A stretch of 64,000 bases of DNA from positions 62,001-126,000 of the forward strand of contig JAPDOI010000421.1 of NCBI GenBank assembly GCA_029168955.1, read 5' to 3'. The notes beneath the pieces are model-generated. The model worked only from the letters and a program-made list of their open reading frames with translations. It made no database searches and was not told where the DNA came from. The DNA comes from Aplectana chamaeleonis (lineage: Eukaryota > Nematoda > Chromadorea > Rhabditida > Cosmocercidae). The translations under genes and the position numbers were made by a program. Shown here piece after piece: positions 1 through 14,284 of this stretch (within the stretch, counting starts at the first letter, position 1; each line of letters opens with the position of its first letter).

Positions 1-55
1 GAAGCTGAGTTCAAATCCCTGTCCTCTAGTGTTAGAACGCCTCAAGGTGAAGAAT

Positions 56-350
56 TCAGATAGTTCCCACTAAACCGTTCATCATAGATTGACAATGATT
101 CATTTCTTCTCCTATGGAGAGCAAGTGTGTCCAGTTGTAGTCTTTTAATCCTGAGAAAACTCCTAGGAATGTTTGCACACGTGGATCCAAGTGCCCGAAT
201 AGAGACTTTCCGGGTGAAACAATTTTGAACCCTTCCAAAATATCTACAATCTGCCGTTTGCAGGGAGCAAAAACGCAGGTTTCATACTCCAACATTGAGC
301 GAACATAAATTTCATAGGCCTTGATCAGCAACTGTAGATCTTTTGATCTC
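56..350 (-). pseudogene. LINE reverse-transcriptase C-terminal fragment (CR1/Jockey-like), degenerate
   Basis: The minus strand encodes the stretch that follows the reverse-transcriptase core in CR1/Jockey-type LINEs. The pattern is a Leu-rich turn, 'IKAYEIYVRSMLEYET', then 'VFAPCKRQIVDILEGF', matching the family signature K-x-Y-x-x-x-V-R-P-x-L-E-Y-x-x-x-V-(W/F)-x-P. The frame breaks after that: the next family block (Arg-rich, like 'RRRNE' of the thumb/connection region) lies in another frame near 80-140. The upstream part of the open frame (350-529) shows no family resemblance. No YADD box or endonuclease is present, so this is a short dead remnant. The clade is inferred from motif style only. 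Confidence 0.6.
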
Positions 351-778
351 AAAGGCAGGGTCCGGGCAGAATTTTGGTTCCGAGGTTTCATGCTAAATCG
401 GAGCGTATGGTACAGGAGGAGCGGACGTTGCTCACCCGTGTGTTCTGCGTCGCGGTCGGTGAGCGCACAACGGATAGGGCGGCGACGCGACATCTCAGCT
501 TTTATGTAAACTGGCATGTCCTGAAGCATTATTCACTTTGCTGCTTCCATTTTATGCCACTAACAATGACCGTTTCGCCGTATATGGTGCTCATAACTCT
601 TCTAAACGATGGCGGCTTTTCCGCGTTCGCCGCGCGCGCGACACTCACCGGACCGTAGCGCGTGCGCACGCAGTTTACTTCGGAGTATGAGGTCCATTGA
701 CAGATCACTTGGCCTGTTTTCAGTTTGTCGCTTTGAAATTATTCGAAAAAAATATTCGAATATATTCGAATAGATTTT

Positions 779-965
779 ATTCGAATCCATCAAAAATTCG
801 GACCTCGAAAAAAAGAGGGTCATTCGAATATATACAAAAATCGGACCTCAAAAAAGAGGCCATTCGAATATATTCAAAAATCGGTAGTCGAAAAAAGGGG
901 GTATTCGAATCTATTCAAAAATTGGACGATAAAAAAGGGGGTCATTCGATTCTATTCGATATTCG
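779..965. repeat. Tandem repeat, period about 41 bp, 4-5 copies
   Basis: Degenerate copies start at 779, 822, 862, 903 and 944 (spacings 43, 40, 41, 41). Each opens with 'attcgaat(a/c)(t/c)att', continues with 'aaaaatcggacctc' or a variant, and ends with 'aaaaaagaggg'. AT-rich TTCGAA motifs also occur just upstream (740-775), so the array may start earlier in a more decayed form. A Lys/Ile-rich reading frame across it comes from the repeat and is not evidence of a gene. Confidence 0.8.
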
Positions 966-3282
966 GTCTTTTCGTGCAAGGCACAACTATAGTAGATAGC
1001 CGACCAGAACTTCTCCTTTTCATGCGTCTAGTCTATCGGACACTCAGGAAACCATAAGCCATCTTTTCATGTTTTCGTGAGTGTATCCCTTTAGCAAGTA
1101 AAAATGGCGGAAGGGTCCCCACCTGTAGAGGAAACAGGATTTAAAAGTAGTTGCGAACGTTTAAATTAGTGCCATATCGACTTTTCAATCAGTTGGTCTT
1201 GATTGCAAGCAATTTCTCCGGATTGGGGTCGCGGCGAACAATTAGTGATGGATGACCTGTGTAGTCTGGTATTGCTTCAAATCAGGCTTGCAAAATCTTT
1301 GGCATAGTGCACTTTTGACTCCCTTAACTCTGTCGTCGTGCCGAACTGGGCCCAGCCCACACGGTGTCGTTGGATTTGCACCACGGTAACATCTTGCTCA
1401 CACGTTGGTAGTTCCGGGAAACGATGACGGAACTTCCCTTGATATCACTGTGAAACCTCTCCCGAATGGGGGTTAAACGAAGAAGATCTCCCAACAGCAG
1501 GTCTTCCTCTGTTCTCAAGAGTAAAGGTCTTCTCAATGGTGTGGCAACCCAACACTTTTGCTCACTGATTTTAAAAAAATCGGTTAGCGAAAACACGCTG
1601 TTTTCGACAGTTTCCTGCCTTAACTAGCAAAAATATTATGAGCTCTGACGTCAGGGCACAGAGAATATTTTAGTTTTCCTGAAGTCCGCACTGACACTCT
1701 ACGCAGTCCTTCATACGCGGTTCTGCCCCCACACATTGCTAAGTGCGACACCACCTCGAGACTAGGCAGTTTGCATGGTCGTATACGTCGTGGCTTCGTT
1801 TTGCGTTCATCATGCTTGGGGGGTGGCCACGGAGATTACCATAGAGGGAACATCCCATATCCCCCCCAATCAATTGTTCAAAACGTCTTTCGAAGTGATT
1901 AATTTGAGGAAGAGTTCACCTCGACCGAGTGGTAACGACCAAACCATGCCCCTTCGTCTCAGGAACTTCCTTACCACTGTGTGAGAGCATATCCGCTTTC
2001 GGCGAGATGCTTGAAGACTCTGACTAAGGACTGCTTTGAACTTCCCGTGGAGATTTGGAAAACCATGTTGTCGTTGCTGTAGGTCTGTGACAGTACATAA
2101 ATAACCCGTGCTTGGAATCTCCCAAATGGCTGCGACGATTCCAAAAAATGGCATTTTCATTGCTTCACAAAAAGGTAAGGGTACCCATCAAGGAGCTTTT
2201 AGGATTTTCATAAAAAAACTTTCGGATTCGGCTCACAACTCTCAACTGGGGGTTATTTAGGGCGCTGAACCCGAATCTAAGGTCTATTCCTCGCCAGACT
2301 TAGGGTATCAATTGGGGGATTTGGAAAACAGACTATCAATGCTGTGTCCTACACCTACAACTATCAAACATGGTTTTATAAAAGTCCTAGTAAGAGCTGC
2401 CGAAAGTTACAAAAAGTCTCGCATTTTTCACTGTGCTAAAAGTTTTTAAGTGGCTTCTTGTTTCCTCAGAGTCGTCTGTGTTTGGTATAACATCAGTGAA
2501 AGACGGGCAAAAAACATGAAAAGCGGTTACGGCACAAACTCCACATATAGAAAAAACTTCGAAAATGACGGTGACGAGGTTTCAATATGCAGACAAACTT
2601 CAAAAACGATTTCGGCTCGAAATTCAAATTCGATTTTATAGTGTGTTCGGACTGACTTTCCTCTACAAGTGAAGGTTTTTCATGGGTCCGTTTCTTAAAA
2701 TTTTCGTTTGCTGGAGTGGCCAAGCTACACAAAAACATGAAAAAAATAATATACGGTTTTCTGCGCGTACGATGCCTTTAGGTCCTGCTCACAATACCGC
2801 CCACAAAACGTGCTCAAAGGCGCAAAAACGTCAAAATCTTTCAGAGTGTTTTCAAAAAATGGACATACTATACGATTTGCCTCGTTGCGCTGATTTCAAA
2901 AAAGTATTTAGACTCTAAAACTCAAATCTCGGCCTACATACCTACTACCCATTTTCTCTAAAAAAGGTAGAATCTTTTAGACTGGGTTTTCTTCGATTCT
3001 GAGAGGTTCATTCGCTTCATCCCGCCGATCTGATTACAAATATGCATTGCTTTTGAAGTATAATTGTTTTTGACCTATTTTTGATCTTTTTGGCCTACCT
3101 GTTGGCCGAACAAGAAACCGAATTTTTATACATCTGAAATAATTTAAAATTGACTAGCTTCTAGAATTTGGTATCGCATTGCCGAGTTAAGAAAAATTTC
3201 ATATTCAGAAAAGATGCGAGATTTTGCCTCAGCTTTGGCTAGTTATGGACGAACTTCACCCTCGCCTCGATAATTACCTTAC
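966..3282. other. No recognisable gene
   Basis: Only short open frames without family motifs or convincing splice signals. A dispersed motif resembling 'gctgaacacgaatctgggg' occurs near 2260 and has relatives near 15265, 54315 and 57900. It follows a 'ggtaagggta' stretch near 2174 that recurs near 15177. Confidence 0.4.
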
Positions 3283-6200
3283 AGTTCGGTCGGTTGGCGA
3301 GTGCACATTGCCGCCGGTGGGCGCCGGCGACCGCCGGGCGCCGGCGGGCGCCGGCGGTTTCGAGCGTCTTTTTTGCAAATACCGTTCCCGGCGAAAAGTT
3401 GATACTCTTACCAAAATTGGAATTCACTGTTTATTCTCATGATCATTAACACTAATTGATAAGAGAAGATAAGTTTCAAAAACAAAACTTCAAGTGTCTT
3501 TTTTTCAGATTCTTCATTTTCATCAGGCTTTGGCCAGCAAAAAATCTTTTCTTATGTAATTGTTTCTGATTTTTCATCGCTATATGAATGTAGATTCAAG
3601 GTACTGCTAGGTGCCTTCATTAGAGGACACTTAACGAAGAAGTCAGTTAGATATTATACATCGAATAGCGATTCCTACGGGATTTGACTTTTCAGCAAAG
3701 ACTTATGCTATCATATTCCAAGAAAGAAAGACATTCGAGTGTTACTTGTGCTAATATCAGTTTCAGGTTTTCCCAACAATTTTTCAGAGTGGGAAGTTCT
3801 ATCGTCTTGAAAAATATTGCGAATTTGAAAAGTTGTGTGGTGTTGTGCCATTTTCATCCTCCTAGAAAGTAAGAAATCGATTTTCAACGTAAGCAAACTT
3901 TGCATAAATAGGGTCCATTTGGATATTTGCTCATTTTCGAGTCTTTAACTGAGAGCATAATTACGCCCATGTCGCTGGCACTGTCTGTCACCAAAGGCAA
4001 CACTGGCCGCAGACACTTTTGCGCCCCGATGTTGAGACGATTTACCAAATTACTAGAACTTGTATGTATCCAGCTGAAATGATTTCTCCTCCTAGCATCA
4101 ATTTAAAGTGGTAGGCAGCATCGGGTTTCCAAAATTTTAAAGATGATTTTTAAGAAGTTTTAGACCCGACGAGGTCCCATTTTCTGTCACATGTTATGTT
4201 AGAAATTCGAAAATAGCATTAGCATCTGTAAACAAAAATAGAAATCTCTTGGGCCATTCACTCATTTCTGAGTTTTTAGATGAGGTTATAATAGAACCAG
4301 GGTGGCGCTCTACCCGACGAAAGGCAACCCCTGCCGTCGACATTTTGCATCTCATGTGTTGGTGCAATTTTCTCGATAACTAGAACCCACTCATTCTAAC
4401 AGTGAGCAATAATATTTTCGGAACACCCAACCCCAGAGTACAAAAAGACATTTGGAAGTTATAACGCAATTTTCAAAAATTTAAAAATTTTGAATTTTTC
4501 GGCAGATTTTCTTGAAATAGCGTCCTATTTCTTCCCTTTCTAGGAAAGCTGTGAAAACCAGCTAACATTGACTATGCAGAGGACGTTTCGTAGACAGATA
4601 TTCCAATTTTTGGAAGAGCTGAAGAATTTTTCGTTTGTTTTGTGTTAGTCAAAACATGACTCTTCGGCCAAAAACAACATTCTTGTTACTTCTCCTATCT
4701 CCAGTCGGGCTCATATGGGAAATAGAATCGAGAAATAGTCGCCAATTTAGTATACACCCATACATCGACACTTTAAACGGGAAAGGGATTGAATACGGCG
4801 GGTTAGAAATTTGAGCATTTTTGGGCTCAAGAGAAATTGAGAGCGCCCGATGAGGCGCTCTGGCGTGGGCGGGGCAAGTGGGGCGGGCCTGGCCCCACCC
4901 CTCGTCGCGGACGAGATTGTCTCTAGACTGGCTCCTTCTCCTTTGTATTTTCCACGTTATTCAGCAGTATTCCACTAAACTCCAAAGTACTAGACGCTGC
5001 TCAAAAGATCTGTTTCCTTCCCATGACTGTCCTGTAGAAGAAACACTCATCCCAAATGCATTGATTTGCTAACTCATGAAGGTTTGCATGTTTACATGTT
5101 AACATGGAACTTTTCTTGACTCGCAATTTGATGCTATACATTACTCATTTTTCCGCAGGAGTGATTCGATGAAAAGGTGAGTCTCTTTCTCTAATTTCTT
5201 TCTCTCTCCATTCCTTTGAAACACACCAGTGATTTAGAATTCGTGTATAACTCTATTCGCGCAATATTAAAATCGTCTAATGTTGTTTAACACTCTGAAT
5301 CTTTTCATTTTCAGTTGTGTGGCCTAACAATTGATCATAAATCTCTAAAGTCGATTTCAATATTATAATTTAAATTTGAAAATATACGAAGAGCTCAAAA
5401 ATAACTTCTGATAAATACGGAAACTTTCCCTATTGATTACCTATATTTTCTACACATTCAAGTCTTCCTCGAGACAAAATATTAATTGGTAATATTTTCG
5501 GTTTACATGGTTTTCACGCCCTCAAGACGAAAAATATTTTTAATAATAGTGTTGATACATATCATCCGGATATTTTCTCCATAGCTTGACTCAATTTTAT
5601 ATTTTTCTATTTATCCAACTACATATCATGCCATATTGAGAAAATTGTGGAGCCTCTTGACAACTTTTCATTCTTCGAGTAGCATAATTGAAACTTTAAA
5701 ACAATCATACATATGTCTTATTTTGCTAATGCCTCTCCAATGAATTTTCTAGAACATTCGAGCGTTTTCTAGAACATTCTTAATTAGCATTTTTATTCAC
5801 CAATTTTTAAAAAATCAGACAGTGCTCAAAAACTCAGGTAAGGTAGGTTTTGTTAGACCGTAAAATTTCTATAGATTTACACATATAATTCGTGTGAAGA
5901 AATTTAATGAGTGTTAATAAAGAATATGAGAATTCGGATCTATTTTCTAGCTCTCGCTTGATCGGATCAATTCCTAACCTGTCTGAAAAAGCTGTTATAG
6001 AAACTGTCTATGATTTACAAAATCAGTTTTCCAAGCAAAAACGTGGTGGAACATTCATATAAAACTGAAAAAAAGAGTTCGTGTAAAATTTTTCGCCCCA
6101 TATTTCTTCCGAACTTTTCAAAATAGATTCTCGCTATGTTTCATTTATAAATGCTTATGAATGCATCTAATTATGAGGAAAATGTAATCGAATTTTTTTG

Positions 6201-6893
6201 AAAACTGTTTTTACCTTATTTCATTTATTTTTTTATTTGCATTTATTTTCGCATCGAAAAATGATATTCTTAAATTGGCAGAAACCCTAAAAATAAAGGA
6301 GAAGAACAACGTTCTGGTTGATTTCACCATTTTTTACCCTTATTCCAGCTTTTTTTAAATAATGAAGCGCGCTTTGGTTCCTTCAAAAAATGCAGTCTTA
6401 ATATGGACTGAATTTCTTTCTATTCTAAAGTCGAATCTTTTTTTTTGTAGTCATTCAGCTAGGGCAGACATGCCTATTTTGATCAGTATTCTCAGCCCTT
6501 GCATTCAGCCTAATAATAAAGTTGGCTCATATCGGTCGATATCTCCATCATTGGATGGCTCGTAGCCTCAGCATATCCATTGGACACAACACATCTCAAG
6601 ACAAGTAACCCAGGATCGTTAACATGTCCCAATGGCAATTTGCAATGGAAGTGGGGGTACCAGGGTCATCCGACCACGGACATCAACGATAATTTAATAG
6701 ATTGGGCAGACTGAATACTAAGGCTGAGAACAAGATTTGGAATTGAAAAAATAAACTGTTTTCCTCAGCGAACGACAAAAAACAGGCAAAGGAGGAAAAG
6801 GGGTGTTTTTCCAGAAGGAAAAGCGATTGTTTGGGAGATCAAAGAAAAAACAAATCATAAAATTTCACTTCAACATCACAAAAAATTCAAGAA
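3283..6893 (+). repeat. Giant inverted repeat, left arm (about 3.6 kb)
   Basis: This arm is the reverse complement of 7656-11741 (the latter carries an extra MITE). Matched landmarks: the outer end 'ttggcgagtgcacattg' at about 3293 pairs with its complement at about 11713-11730; the GCCGGC-rich block at 3311-3365 pairs with 11676-11715; an open frame at 4878-5072 pairs with 9962-10153; 'aaaaaaacaaatcataaa' at about 6845 pairs with the complement near 7705. Single-base differences and small indels run along the length, so this is not a copy artefact of one read. The arm holds splice-like signals ('ccgcag' at about 5158, 'aaaaggtgagtc' at about 5175) that are kept in the other arm. No transposase was recognised. 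Confidence 0.85.
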
Positions 6894-7655
6894 TTTCGTT
6901 GCTGAAAAGTTTATGTCTTTTTTCTGATTTTTTTTTGAATTTTCTATGGCAGAAGAAACATGTAATGCTGAAAAATCCTATCTAATTATGGGATAAGTTG
7001 AAAAACAAAGTTGCAATTTCAATAAAAAATAGATTTTTTAATAAATACAAAAACTTTGGTTTTTTAAAAAATTCAGCTCAAAATTTGTTTTTTTACCTAA
7101 AAGAGTTTGTGAACTGATCCTCCAAAAAAAATCCTGCAGCAAAGAAACCTAATGTCATCTAGAAGGTAACATAATATTTTTTTGAAATTGAAATGTTATT
7201 TTTGATTTTCCGAACTTGTTTCGGGAAGGAATAGCGCTTCCATCTAAGCAATCATTCTTGAATGAAGTACGCACGACTCTTTTTTTTTCTTGTCAACTCA
7301 ACATAAACCTTGAAATAAAAGTGAAATCGATTTTCAGAGCATTATAAATATAAATAGATATCAGTTTATTAAATTGAAGGCGGAATACAGAACCAGCAAA
7401 ATAATATTTATTAGTTTGCAAAAGCGATCGGATGGACGTAAACACTTTTCCATACTGATTTTCAAGTTGAATAAATTTTCAGTTTGATTTTTTTCTCTTT
7501 GCATTTTCATGACTAATTTCAGGAAATACATTCACTGGATTACATTCATTCGAAAGAAAGCAAGAGACTGATTCGGGGAAATTAACTTAACGAGGACCGT
7601 TCGAAAAAAAAACATTTTCTCATTCGGATTACAAAACAGGATTTCTCTGAGAATG
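6894..7655. other. Spacer of the giant inverted repeat
   Basis: About 760 bp of very AT-rich single-copy sequence between the two arms. Comparing 6893 onward with the complement of 7655 downward shows the symmetry ending after the shared 'caaaaaattcaag'. No gene or motif is recognised inside. Confidence 0.6.
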
Positions 7656-10600
7656 TTTAAAAAGAAAAGCAATGAAGCTTGAATTTTTTGTGATGTTGAT
7701 GTGAAATTTTATGATTTGTTTTTTCTTTGATCTCCCAAACAATCGCTTTTCCTTCTGCAAAAACACCCCTTTCCTCCTTTGCCTGTTTTTTGTCGTTCGC
7801 TGAGGAAAACAGTCTATTTTTTCAATTCCAAATCTTGTTCTCAGCCTAAGTATTCAATTAATTAAAGGCACTGTTCGCGATAAAAATCGCTTTTCTGTTT
7901 TTTTGCCTATCTTGAAACCGGTCCCATTCTGATTCCAATGATGCTTCTGGAATCGTACAAGACCTTCTGGGAACGTAGTTACGGTCCCTCACAAATTGAG
8001 CTAGGGAAAATGGTGGACGAGTTGTCCAAGGCTTGTAACTTCCGTCTATTGCAGCCAATGCGTGCGAGCTGACCTGAGTAAAGAGAGAAGTTGAGAATGA
8101 AGGGAAGAACGGGGCTTTTGATCGGAAACCATCGCTCAACTCACGATTTCGAGTGTTCCTTTGTTCACGTCGAGGGGCGGGAAGAGGCGGGACTTGCCCA
8201 CGGCGGCGGGGTTTGCCCACTTTTCTAAGCCGTTTTGCGGCTCCTGGGTAGCTTTTCGTCCCGTTTTTTCGACGCTGTTCTGCTTCTGAGAGCCACGAGA
8301 AGCGTTTGTCATGGAAAATTCGAGGATGAAAATTATCGCGAACAGTGCCTTTAAGTTATCGTTGATGTCCGTGGTCTGGTGACCCTGTTACCCACACTTC
8401 CATTGGAAATTGCCATTGGGACATGTTAACGATCCTGGGTTACTTGTCTTGAGATGGTTGTGCCCAATGGATATGCTTAGGCCACGAGCCATCCAATGAT
8501 GGAGATATCGACCGATATGAGCCAACTTTATTATTAGGCTGAATGCAAAGGCTGAGAATACTGATCAAAATAGGCATGTCTGCCCTATCTGAATGACTAC
8601 AAAAAAAAGATTCGACTTTAGAATAGAAAGAAATTCAGTCCATATTAAGACTGCATTTTTTGAAGGAACCAAAGCGCGCTTCATTATTTAAAAAAAAACT
8701 GGAATAAGGGTAAAAAATGGTGAAATCAACCAGAACGTTGTTCTTCTCCTTTATTTTTAGGGTTTCTGCCAATTTAAGAATATCATTTTTTGATGCGAAA
8801 ATAAATGCAAATAAAAAAATAAATGAAATAAGGTAAAAACAGTTTTCAAAAAAATTCGATTACATTTTCCTCATAATTAGATGCATTCATAAGCACTTAT
8901 ACGCACTTATGAAACATAGCGAAAATCTATTTTGAAAAGTTTGGAAGAAATATGGGGCGAAAAATTTTACACGAACTCCTTTTTTTCGGTTTTATATGAA
9001 TGTTCCTCTACGTTTTTGCTTGAAAATCTGATTTTGTAAATCACAGACAGTTTCTATAACAGCTTTTTCAGACAGGTTAGGAATTGATCCGATCAAGAGA
9101 GGGCTTAGGAAATAGATCCGAGTTCTCATATTCTTTATTAACACTCACTAAAGTTCTTCACACGAATTATATGTGTAAATCTATAGAAATGTTACGGTCT
9201 AACAAAACAAACGCTTACCTGAGTTTTTGAACACCGCCTGATTTTTTGAAAATTGGTGAATAAAATGCTAATGAAGAATGTTTTAGAAAACACTCGAATG
9301 TTCTAGAAAATTCATTGGAGAAGCATTAGCAAAATAAGACATATGTATGAATGTTTTAAAGTTTCAATTATGCTACTCGAAGAATGAAAAGTTGTCAAGA
9401 GGCTCCACAATTTTCTCAATATGGCATGATATGTAGTTGGATAAATAGAAAAATATAAAATCGAGTCAAGCTATGGAGAAAAAATCCGGATGATATGTAT
9501 CAACACTATTATTCAAAAAAAAAACTTTCTCCGCTTGAGGGCGTGAAAACCATGTAAACCGAAGATATTACAAATTGATATTTTGTTTCGAGGAAGACTC
9601 GAATGTGTAGAAAATCTAGGTAATCAATAGGGAAGGTTTCCGTATTTCTCAGATGTTATTTTTGAGCTCTTCGTAAATTTTCAAATTAGAATTATAATAT
9701 TGATAATCGACTTTTTAGATTTATGAACAACTGTTAGGCCGCGCAACGGAAAATGAAAAGTTTCAGAGTGTTAAACAACATCAGGCGATTTTAACATTGC
9801 GCGAATAGAGTTATACACGAATTCTAAATCACTGGTGTGTTTCAAAGGAATGGAGACAGAAAGAGACTCACCTTTTCATCGAATCACTCCTGCGGAAAAA
9901 TGAGTAATTGCTAGTCAAGAAAAGTTCCATGTTAACATGTAAACATGCAAACCTTCATGAGTTAGCAAATTAATGCATTTGGGATGAGTGTTTCTTCTAC
10001 AGGACAGTCATGGGAAGCAAACAGATCTGTTGAGCAGCGTCTAGTACTTTGGAGGTTAGTGGAACACTGCTGAATAACGTGGAAAATACAAAGAAGGAGC
10101 CAGTCTGGAGACAATCTCGTCCGCGACGAGGGGTGGGACCAGGCCCGCCCCACTAGCCCCGCCCACCCCAGAGCGCCTCATCGGGCGCTCTCAATTTCTC
10201 TTGAGCCCACAAATGTTCAAATTTCTAACCCACCGTATTTAATCCCTTTCCCGTTTAAAGTGTCGATGTATGGGTGTATACTAAATTGGCGACTATTTCT
10301 CGATTCTATTTCCCATATGAGCCCGACTGGAGATAGGAGAAGTAACAGGAATGTTGTTTTTGGCCGAAGAGTCATGTTTTGACTAACATAAAACAAACGA
10401 AAAATTCTTCAGCTCTTCCAAAAGTTGGAATATCTGTCTACGAAACGTCCTCTGCACAGTCAATGTTAGCTGGTTTTCACAGCTTTCCTAGAAAGAGAAC
10501 AAATAGGACGCTATTTCGAGAAAATCTGCCGAAAAACTCTAAATTTTTAAATTTTTTAAAATTGCGATATAACTTCCAAATGTCTTTTTGTACCCTGAGG

Positions 10601-11741
10601 TTGGGTGTTCCGAAAATATTATTGCTCACTGTTAGAATGAGTGGGTTCTAGTTATCGAGAAAATTGCACCAACACAGAAGATGCAAAATGTCGACGGTAG
10701 GGGTTGCCTTTCGTCGGGTAGAGCGCCACCCTGGTTCTATTATAACCTCATCTAAAAACTCACAAATGAGTGAATGGCCCAAGAGATTTCCATTTATGGT
10801 TACAGCTGCTAATGCTATTTTCGAATTTCTAACATAACATGGGACAGAAAATGGGACCTCGTCGGGTCTAAAACTTCTTAAAAATCATCTTTAAAATTTT
10901 GGAAACCCGATGCTGCCTACCACTTTAAACTTATGCTAGGAGGAGAAATCGTTTTAGCTGGATACATACAAGTTCTAGTAATTGGGTAAATCGTGTCAAC
11001 ATCGGGGCGCAAAAGTGTCTGCGGCCAGTGTTGCCTTTGGTGACAAACAGTGCCAGCGACTTGGGCGTAATTATGCTCTCGGTTAAAGACTCGAAAATGA
11101 GCAAATATCCAAATGGACTCTATTTATGTAAAGTTTGCTTACGTTGAAAATCGATTTCTTTTTTTCTAGGAGACTGAAAATGGCACAACACCACGCAACT
11201 TTTCGAATTCGTAATTTTTTTCAAGACGATAGAACTTCCCACTCTGAAAAATTGTTGGGAAAACCTGAAACTGATATTAGCACAAGTAACACTCGAATAT
11301 CGTTTCTTTCTTGGAATATGATAGCATAAGTCTTTGCTGAAAAGTCAAATCCCGTAGGAATCGCTATTCGATGTATAATATCTCACTGACTTCTTCGTTA
11401 AGTGTCCTCTAATGAAGGCACGTAGCAGTACCTTGAATCTACATTCATATAGTGATGAAAAATCAGAAACAATTACATAAGAAAAGACTTTTTGCTGGCC
11501 AAAGTCTGATGAAAATGAAGAATCTGAAAAAAAGACACTTGAAGTTTTGTTTTTGAAACTTCTCTTCTCTTATCAATTAGTGTTAATGATCATGAGAATA
11601 AACAGTGAATTTCAATTTTGGTAAGAGTATAAACTTTTCGCCGGGAACGGTATTTGCAAAAAAGACGCTCAAAACCGCCGGCGCCCGCCGGCGGCCGCCG
11701 GCGCCCACCGGCGGCAATGTGCACTCGCCAACCGGCCGAAG
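7656..11741 (-). repeat. Giant inverted repeat, right arm (with a MITE inserted)
   Basis: Reverse-complement partner of 3283-6893. Removing the 0.49-kb MITE at 7862-8354 leaves about 3.6 kb, matching the left arm. The outer end stops abruptly at 'ccggccgaa' (about 11741), where CR1 LINE coding sequence begins. No target duplication could be matched between the two outer flanks. The short frames here (11135-11329, 9962-10153) have equal-length counterparts in the left arm, but they use non-ATG starts and are not clearly genes. Confidence 0.85.
7862..8354. mobile_element. TTAA-flanked MITE (piggyBac-like family 1), inside right arm
   Basis: Terminal inverted repeats are 'aggcactgttcgcgata' on the left and 'tatcgcgaacagtgcct' on the right, each preceded or followed by TTAA. 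This is the same family as the copies at 14285, 22653, 26195, 31188, 39149, 41899, 46674 and 63056. TTAA target sites with short inverted termini are typical of piggyBac-type elements; that assignment is inferred. No transposase is present. Its absence from the left arm shows it arrived after the inverted duplication. Confidence 0.85.
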
Positions 11742-11742
11742 T

Positions 11743-13709
<1,967 letters not shown>

Positions 13710-13862
13710 TACTCTGAGAGAACTGGCCGCTGTAGTACCGCAATCGTGCCGCAGTCCCCATAGTTCCGCAGTCGTACCGCAATGACGATGCAGTGGGCTC
13801 GCACTTGTGTTAAATACCGCAATAGCGCCGCAATGATTGCGGTACTATTGCGGAGCTACTGC

Positions 13863-14284
13863 GGCTAAATCACAGTGCCGCTGAAGCCAGCCATGCCATT
13901 TATCGATCCACTCAACCCGGCTTGCCACGTTTCTCATCCACTCGTCTTCGTCTTTCAGTTCTTTTGGAACGAAAGCGTGTCTCTTGCTTTTCTCAAAATT
14001 CATTTCCTCTCTTAGGGAAACACTGATGCATTCATCCTCTTCAGTCCTATAAGCGTTGATGTTGACGAAGTTTTGAATCATTTTTTTGCGTGAAAGTTTA
14101 GAATCATTTCTTGATTTTAAGAAGCTTTTTGAGTTTCGAGTTTTTGAATTTTTTGAGCACATTCGACCACATTTACCTAAATTCATGAACTTGAATTCCA
14201 TAATATGCACATTCTGTACCAAGCCGAGGTCCCATAGTTCTCTCGCGTGTGCTTCCAGGGATAAGCAGATTTTTTCAAAACTTT
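13863..14284 (-). CDS. Unrecognised coding-like frame inside the TA-flanked element
   Basis: The minus strand is open for about 140 codons outside the terminal repeats, and the frame continues into both. The product is charged and probably helical: 'NINAYRTEEDECISV', 'EEMNFEKSKRHAFVP', then a Trp-rich end 'EWMRNVASRVEWIDKWHGW'. I do not recognise a family. The open frame starts within the neighbouring MITE and ends within the terminal repeat, so the true ends are unknown. It may be a relic of the element's own protein, a captured host exon, or chance. No splice sites are convincing. Confidence 0.3.

Noticed and set aside
1..40. tRNA T-loop-like 'gagttcaaatcc' at the left edge
   Set aside because: No matching D-arm or anticodon arm is visible and the sequence is cut by the window edge.
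779..965. Lys/Ile-rich protein across the 41-bp repeat
   Set aside because: The frame is caused by the tandem repeat and has no start or splice support.
6362..8690. Frames near 6362 and their mirror near 8690 as a gene pair
   Set aside because: They are opposite arms of the inverted repeat; the frame is not kept on both sides.
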